IMG/VR virus record: IMGVR_UViG_3300033981_000513
Coordinates: 1-24,595 of that record
DNA from: a virus
DNA: 24,595 nt
Direction: 5' to 3' (one strand)
In this document: positions 21,167 to 24,595 of the stretch, piece by piece
How positions within the stretch are numbered: the stretch's first letter is position 1
Layout of the letters: each line of letters opens with the position of its first letter
Notes under the pieces: generated by a model
Databases searched by the model: none
Seen by the model: only the letters and a program-made list of their open reading frames with translations
What the model was told of the DNA's origin: nothing
Program-made: the position numbers and the translations under genes

Positions 21167-21497
21167 TCATGTCCAGCTGTTCTGCGTCCTCTGGGTTGGT
21201 GATGATCGCCAACATCATGCCTTGCAGGTCAGCATCTAGCACCTCTTCCTTGAGTTCGGCAATTTCGCCAGCTGCAAACAAGCGCTTGCCGGTGTCGTCC
21301 ACGGCCTTCGTAACTAGCAAGTTCAATGCAAAGCCATTGGTGTCATCGCCGCCAGGCATTTTTTGTGCGCGCTCACGCTCGGCCATCGTGAGTGGCGCAG
21401 CGTAAAACTCAAACACACTGCCATCTGTTAGCGTTACAACCCGCTTGGTTGGCGTCAGGTTGGCTGCTTTTTTGAGGCGTGCAAGCGCGGATCCCAT
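21141..21497 (-). CDS. Tail assembly chaperone G-like protein
   Basis: A 118-residue protein between the major tail protein and the tape measure, exactly where lambda G lies. It has an N-terminal strand region (RVVTLTDGSVFEFYAAPLTM), a charged middle (AERERAQKM) and a helical C-terminus (EDAEQLDMKSIKEGAK). Its product, alone and as a G-T fusion, would coat the tape measure during tail assembly and be absent from mature virions. ATG 21497 has no good Shine-Dalgarno. The 3' end contains the recoding window. Confidence 0.85.
   Translation of the reverse strand: MGSALARLKKAANLTPTKRVVTLTDGSVFEFYAAPLTMAERERAQKMPGGDDTNGFALNLLVTKAVDDTGKRLFAAGEIAELKEEVLDADLQGMMLAIITNPEDAEQLDMKSIKEGAK
21143..21166 (-). 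promoter_or_regulatory. G/T translational frameshift window
   Basis: The T frame is closed by TGA at 21167-21169 and the G frame by TAA at 21141-21143, so any shift must occur in the eight codons AAA-AGC-ATT-AAA-GAA-GGA-GCT-AAG. Two features stand out. AAAG permits tRNA-Lys to slip +1 from AAA to AAG. An AAGGAG sits 2 nt before the final AAG-TAA, an arrangement reminiscent of the RF2 (prfB) +1 site. No lambda-like GGGAAAG -1 heptamer is present in the window. Confidence 0.6.
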
Positions 21498-21529
21498 AAA
21501 AGTTGATGAGTTAGGTGTACTCTAAACAC

Positions 21530-21555
21530 AAAAAAGCCCCAGCGCAAGCCGGGGC
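21530..21555 (-). terminator. Intrinsic terminator after the major tail protein gene
   Basis: On the minus strand an 8-bp stem (GCCCCGGC with GCTGGGGC, one G-T wobble), a TTGC loop and then six T residues. It starts 11 nt after the major tail protein stop and 33 nt before the G start. It would cut or attenuate transcription so that the abundant tail-tube gene is expressed more than the G-H-M-L-K-I-J genes. No reverse T-tract of comparable quality is present for the plus strand. Confidence 0.85.
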
Positions 21556-21565
21556 GATTTTGCTA

Positions 21566-22324
21566 TCAGGCACTGGTGCTGAAGTCAAACGTCGGCACGC
21601 CAGCCGGACGGAAGGCGATCTCCACCTGCTGGGCATCGTCAGGGTTGACGTTCAGGCTGGCCGAGGTCAGCACTGCATCCATGGCGATACTGCGGCTCAG
21701 CGCCTCAGTCCCCTGCTTGTCGGTGTACAGCTTGAACGCGCAACCTACCTGCTGACGCTGCAGCACGTCTTCCACCATGCGGTTAGACAGTGCAGCGTCT
21801 TCGTTGGTCACGTAGACGGTAGCAGTGCCATTGCCGTCGGCAAAACCAGGGATGTAGGCACGGAAGGGTGCATACTGCCCAGCGGCTTGGCCGATAGTGG
21901 TCACGTCAATCTCAGCGCGGCTGATCTCAAAAGACCAAGACTGCACTTGCCCAACGGCAGCAAAATCGGCGTAGTACACCTCAAACTCGTTGGGCGCCAC
22001 TGCCGTGCCGTCGTCAGTGATGGCAAGGATGGTGCCACCAGCCGACGTGGAGACGGTCAGCGCACCAGTCGCAGCCGTGTAGGACAGCACGTAGTAGGTG
22101 GTGGCTGCATCAATGGGAGACGGCAGCGTACCAGTGCCGGATCCGCCAGTCTGGCTGTTGATGACGCGGAACTTGACCGGATCGCCAGCCTTGAAATTCA
22201 GGTACGGCTGAACGGTGATAACATCCGTGCTGGCATTAACTCCAGACTCGGGGAAGTTGCCGTTGGTGCCGGCGGGTTTGTAGTAGAGGGCGCCGGACGT
22301 ACCGGACAGAACAGTAACAGCCAT
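21566..22324 (-). CDS. Major tail (tube) protein (lambda V position)
   Basis: A 252-residue beta-rich protein in the V position between the U-like terminator and G. It has an N-terminal TVLSGTSGALYYKPAG region, an inserted Thr/Gly-rich domain (about 35-105), then a tube-like core with SWSFEISRAEIDVTTIGQ at about 129-146, QYAPFRAYIPGFADGNGTAT, and a C-terminal AVLTSASLNVNPDDAQQVEI. The ISRAEIDVTT and DAQQVEIAF elements fit siphophage tail-tube subunits. It polymerises into the tail tube around the tape measure. A terminator directly follows. Confidence 0.85.
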   Translation of the reverse strand: MAVTVLSGTSGALYYKPAGTNGNFPESGVNASTDVITVQPYLNFKAGDPVKFRVINSQTGGSGTGTLPSPIDAATTYYVLSYTAATGALTVSTSAGGTILAITDDGTAVAPNEFEVYYADFAAVGQVQSWSFEISRAEIDVTTIGQAAGQYAPFRAYIPGFADGNGTATVYVTNEDAALSNRMVEDVLQRQQVGCAFKLYTDKQGTEALSRSIAMDAVLTSASLNVNPDDAQQVEIAFRPAGVPTFDFSTSA

Positions 22325-22347
22325 GTTGTGAACGGTAGTGGCTGCGC

Positions 22348-22770
22348 TCAGTCTAAATAGGCTTCAAACGTTGCGGTCAATTGGGTCTGGTAATACGGCT
22401 GTGGCGCAGCAGGCGTTACCTGTGCCGGACCAGATACTGGGTCAAAGATGATGCCTGATACAGTCACACGGTCAAACAGATTCTTGATCCTCTCGGCAAT
22501 GGTGAAGTTAGCAACAGTGCCAACGCCAATAGGCGTGAAGATGTTCACGGTCAGCACGCCATTATGCCGGTTAAACCCTGCGCTACCTGTAGGCAGAAGC
22601 GTGGCATAGGCATTGTCGCCAAAGCGGATGAATGCCTGCAGCCACGGTGCATTGTTTGGTGGCGTAAATGGCACGTTCTGGTAACTCACCGGATATGCCG
22701 GTGCAATTGCCATGTGCGTAGCAATGCGCCCTTCAATGGCAGCACGGACATCATTGATGGTGCTGCTCAT
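22348..22770 (-). CDS. Tail terminator-like protein (DUF4128 / lambda U position)
   Basis: A 140-residue protein with a DUF4128-like pattern: INDVRAAIEGRIATHMA, YQNVPFTPPNNAPWLQAFI, GFNRHNGVLTVNIFTPIGVG and FTIAERIKNLFDR, ending with a TQLTATFEAYL strand. DUF4128 proteins are tail terminators that cap the tail tube and join it to the head. The position immediately upstream of the major tail protein agrees with lambda U. It overlaps the preceding gene by 4 nt. Confidence 0.85.
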   Translation of the reverse strand: MSSTINDVRAAIEGRIATHMAIAPAYPVSYQNVPFTPPNNAPWLQAFIRFGDNAYATLLPTGSAGFNRHNGVLTVNIFTPIGVGTVANFTIAERIKNLFDRVTVSGIIFDPVSGPAQVTPAAPQPYYQTQLTATFEAYLD

Positions 22771-23177
22771 GATTCCCTGCCGATGCGATCTGCCGCAATT
22801 CTGACCCGGCCTTGCACGTCCTTGGCGATGCCTTGGATCCAGCCGGCAGATGCCTGTTTGCTGCTGCCATTAGCCAATGGCTCCGCATATGGCAGGTTGT
22901 TGTGGACGCTGTAGACATTGCCAATGCGCTCGTTTTGATAGTTCAGCTTTACGAGCGGTGGAATGTTGGCATTTGGTCCTCCTTCGTTGCCGTAATAGTC
23001 AGGTGGGCGTCCAGTGGTATTTTCACCAACCTGCCAGCTAAAGCGAAACCTACCCGTATCCACTGGGCTGGCGGCTTTGAGCAACGCGTCAGTTTCTAGC
23101 ACCGATGCACGCAACAGCTTCTCCATCTGCTGGCTGGCGTAATCGCCAATATCGCCAATTCGTATGGTGCGTGCCAT
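22767..23177 (-). CDS. HK97 gp10 / lambda Z-like tail completion protein
   Basis: A 136-residue protein with the gp10-type signature: an N-terminal helix (ASQQMEKLLRASVLETDALL), ASPVDTGRFRFSWQVG, a variable loop, then YSVHNNLPYAEPLANGSSKQ and ASAGWIQGI. Members act in head-tail joining or tail completion. Its position between head-closure and U-like genes fits. It overlaps the neighbours by 1 and 4 nt. Confidence 0.85.
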   Translation of the reverse strand: MARTIRIGDIGDYASQQMEKLLRASVLETDALLKAASPVDTGRFRFSWQVGENTTGRPPDYYGNEGGPNANIPPLVKLNYQNERIGNVYSVHNNLPYAEPLANGSSKQASAGWIQGIAKDVQGRVRIAADRIGRES

Positions 23178-23533
23178 CAGTCCCTCAGGATCAGCTCATA
23201 GGTGATCGCGGTATTGTCTTGCTCGACAGTTCGCACCTCGATCACTTGCAAGCTGCGGCCACCGATGACGACGCGATCAGCTGTGGTAGGTGCGTTGGCC
23301 AGATCAGCCGCTGCAATGATCAGCCGCTTGTCGCCTGCTTGGATCAAATCATTGACCTCGCGCAAGGCGACATCTTCCAGCACGCCTTGAACTGCTGTGT
23401 CAGTCGTGGTCTCAACAGCAGCGCCAGTCACTGGGTTGTAGCTGCCCATCGTGACGCGGCGGATGGTCGCCTCACCGCCAAACCGTGCCATCAGTTTGCC
23501 AGCAACCTTACGTAGCGGGTTGGCTAAGGACAT
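23177..23533 (-). CDS. Head closure / head-tail joining protein
   Basis: A 118-residue beta-barrel-like protein: a basic N-terminus (LRKVAGKLMARFGGEATIRR), GSYNPVTGAAVETTTDT, an AVQGVLEDVALREVNDLIQA segment, GDKRLIIAAADL, and a C-terminal VVIGGRSLQVIEVRTVEQDN strand set. The YNPVTG and GDKRL-type motifs are typical of head-closure proteins of the SPP1 gp16/lambda FII functional class. It shares single-base junctions with both neighbours. Confidence 0.75.
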   Translation of the reverse strand: MSLANPLRKVAGKLMARFGGEATIRRVTMGSYNPVTGAAVETTTDTAVQGVLEDVALREVNDLIQAGDKRLIIAAADLANAPTTADRVVIGGRSLQVIEVRTVEQDNTAITYELILRD

Positions 23534-23787
23534 CAGAGCTTGTATGCAACGCAGTGGCCGTTTTGTAGCTTAATGCTGGTAAACACGCCATATAGCGTAG
23601 TTGAGGCGCTGAAGCTTTGCCCTGACAACGTACTGCCGTCGTAGTTCGCCGAGACAATAGTGTCGATGTGCGTGTTAGTCGTAAAGTGGATTGCGCACCA
23701 ACGGCCGGTTCGCGTTGTCGTGTCGCCAATAAACGTTCCGCCTTTGCCGTAGTCAATGCCTAAGACGTTGGAGTCGCTCATGTTCAT
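23533..23787 (-). CDS. Small virion protein, tandem paralogue 2
   Basis: An 84-residue protein, beta-rich, with TRTGRWCAIHFTTNTHIDTI in the first half and GVFTSIKLQNGHCVAYKL at the end. It is a clear paralogue of its upstream neighbour (23784-24014): G-R-W/F followed by an I strand, and GVFTS-I/V-x-L-x-x-G-x-x-VAYK at the C-terminus are shared. ATG 23787 overlaps the upstream stop by 4 nt. ATG 23781 is an alternative. Its position among connector genes suggests a structural or decoration role. Function is not established. Confidence 0.75.
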   Translation of the reverse strand: MNMSDSNVLGIDYGKGGTFIGDTTTRTGRWCAIHFTTNTHIDTIVSANYDGSTLSGQSFSASTTLYGVFTSIKLQNGHCVAYKL

Positions 23788-24014
23788 ACCTTGTATGCAA
23801 CAACTTTGCCGGAAGCAAGGGTAACGCTGGTGAACACACCAGAGACCGAATCGCCCGCCTTGAGTGGCACTGATGCAAACGTATTGCCAGTCTGGTTTTC
23901 GATCACAGCGCTGGCGATTACTGCATCAGCCACGGCGTAGATCTGCCAGAAGCGGCCGGCATGCGCAGCGGTATCGTCGATGTACTCAAAACCGATGCTG
24001 TAAGACCGATCCAT
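23784..24014 (-). CDS. Small virion protein, tandem paralogue 1
   Basis: A 76-residue protein, MDRSYSIGFEYIDDTAAHAG at the N-terminus, RFWQIYAVADAVI in the middle and SGVFTSVTLASGKVVAYKV at the end. It is paralogous to the 23533-23787 product, with moderate identity, so the duplication is old. It is likely a small beta-sandwich virion protein. Neither copy resembles an enzyme. It lies 2 nt after the connector gene. Confidence 0.75.
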   Translation of the reverse strand: MDRSYSIGFEYIDDTAAHAGRFWQIYAVADAVIASAVIENQTGNTFASVPLKAGDSVSGVFTSVTLASGKVVAYKV

Positions 24015-24016
24015 GG

Positions 24017-24580
24017 TCAGCTCCGTTTGATCGCAACGTTACCTGGTCCGCTGATTCTAAGCCCTGTCAAATAGCGCTCCATGATCGGCGGTACCTTGTC
24101 AACGCCAACGGCGCCATAGCCAAGGTTAGGCGTCACGTCTAGGCTGCCGATTTTGACGTTTTTGTAGTCTTCCAGCCCGCTAAGGCCAAGGCCGTCTGGG
24201 TTGTTGTTAAGGTAAACGGCCAGCACCACCTGCGCGCGCTTGATTTGATCTGGGATTTCGTTGTCGGCAAAATAGTCGGTGGTAATGCGAAACGGAAATC
24301 CCACCGCGTAGGTATTGATATAGGTATCGGGCTTACGAACACCAGTTCGCGGCCATTGCATTGACTGGGTATCAGTAGAGCGAGCACCAAGAAAGCGTTC
24401 ACGATCTAGCCTCTGCGCAGCGGAATACAACGCACGGTTTTTGTTGTCCGTGGTTGCGGCAGCCCAGGCTGTCACGTCAGCATCTAGCACCATGCCATCA
24501 ATGATGGCCTGCGCATCAGCCAACGTCAGGTATGAGTTTGCGTCTGCCGCGTTTGGCGTTGCGATGATCGTGATTGCCAT
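24017..24580 (-). CDS. Head-tail connector/adaptor protein (DnaT-like fold)
   Basis: A 187-residue protein, ADANSYLTLADAQAII at the N-terminus, RALYSAAQRLDRERFLGARS, QSMQWPRTGV, then EIPDQIKRAQVVLAVYLNNN and a C-terminal PPIMERYLTGL. This pattern is that of the phage family often auto-annotated as 'DnaT-like ssDNA binding protein'. Its constant position at the head end of tail operons indicates a head-tail adaptor. Helical segments 15-65 and 105-130 are as expected. A GGAG lies 7 nt upstream of the ATG at 24580. Confidence 0.8.
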   Translation of the reverse strand: MAITIIATPNAADANSYLTLADAQAIIDGMVLDADVTAWAAATTDNKNRALYSAAQRLDRERFLGARSTDTQSMQWPRTGVRKPDTYINTYAVGFPFRITTDYFADNEIPDQIKRAQVVLAVYLNNNPDGLGLSGLEDYKNVKIGSLDVTPNLGYGAVGVDKVPPIMERYLTGLRISGPGNVAIKRS

Positions 24581-24587
24581 CGTCAGG

Positions 24588-24591
24588 CTCC
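24588..24591 (-). promoter_or_regulatory. Ribosome binding site of the connector gene
   Basis: On the minus strand the right edge reads TAACGGAGCCTGACG before ATG 24580. GGAG at 7-nt spacing is one of the few clear Shine-Dalgarno sites of the late operon. A TAA or TGA here probably ends the upstream head gene, which lies outside the window. Confidence 0.6.
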
Positions 24592-24595
24592 GTTA

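Noticed and set aside
21498-21529. Promoter for G downstream of the terminator (TTGCGC, 17 nt, TAGAGT)
   Set aside because: The match to a sigma-70 consensus is weak (3/6 and 4/6) and the -35 falls inside the terminator hairpin.
21515-22360. 281-codon open frame on the plus strand
   Set aside because: It lies wholly antisense to the major tail protein, its product is His/Arg/Val-rich without domain features, and it runs against the compact minus-strand operon.
24017-24580. Replication protein (DnaT-like) role for the first late gene
   Set aside because: The label comes from a fold-level similarity. Its place at the head end of the tail operon indicates a head-tail adaptor.

Overview
The window is a piece of a long-tailed (siphovirus) phage or prophage. 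The strongest pointer to the host is the sigma factor at 3250-4137. Its region 1.2 and the short linker into region 2 (YLTAIGRYPLLS..., EIRVGIRARD) resemble, from memory, the group 2 (type II) sigma factors of Synechococcus/Cyanobium-type picocyanobacteria, so a picocyanobacterial host is inferred, not proven. No integrase, terminase, portal or capsid gene lies inside the window, so lytic versus temperate cannot be decided.

Layout. (1) 1-4137, plus strand: an early-type cassette of very small genes, nearly all joined by 8-, 4- or 1-nt stop/start overlaps, with a DUF3310 protein, a DUF551-like protein, two paralogous SPAA/ELEG proteins, a 29-residue membrane peptide and a zinc-ribbon protein, ending in the sigma factor. 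(2) 4123-4543: two tiny genes on opposite strands wedged between the sigma factor and the 3' end of the late operon. (3) 24595 down to 4517, minus strand: the late operon. Read in its own direction it follows the phage lambda order: head-tail connector, two tandem small paralogues, head closure, gp10/Z-like, U-like terminator, V-like major tail protein, a hairpin terminator, G and a frameshift-dependent T tail chaperone, tape measure (H), M, L, K, I and J. Then come a large fibre, several small late proteins, more fibre/appendage genes, a 46-residue membrane peptide, a holin-like protein, a two-domain endolysin (GH24 plus M15 peptidase) and a dCTP deaminase.

How the parts fit. The plus-strand genes are probably expressed early. 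The sigma factor is a candidate for redirecting host RNA polymerase to phage promoters. The minus-strand operon builds the tail and its adsorption apparatus, and then lyses the cell. The dCTP deaminase at the end of the late operon would supply dUMP, the precursor of dTTP, for phage DNA synthesis.

The items most worth a second look are the phage sigma factor, the G/T chaperone frameshift (+1 or -2 rather than lambda's -1), a probable single-base frameshift in a small basic protein (8702-8838), the repeated gene-junction and ribosome-binding-site design of the early cassette, and the opposite-strand mini-genes at about 4.38 kb.
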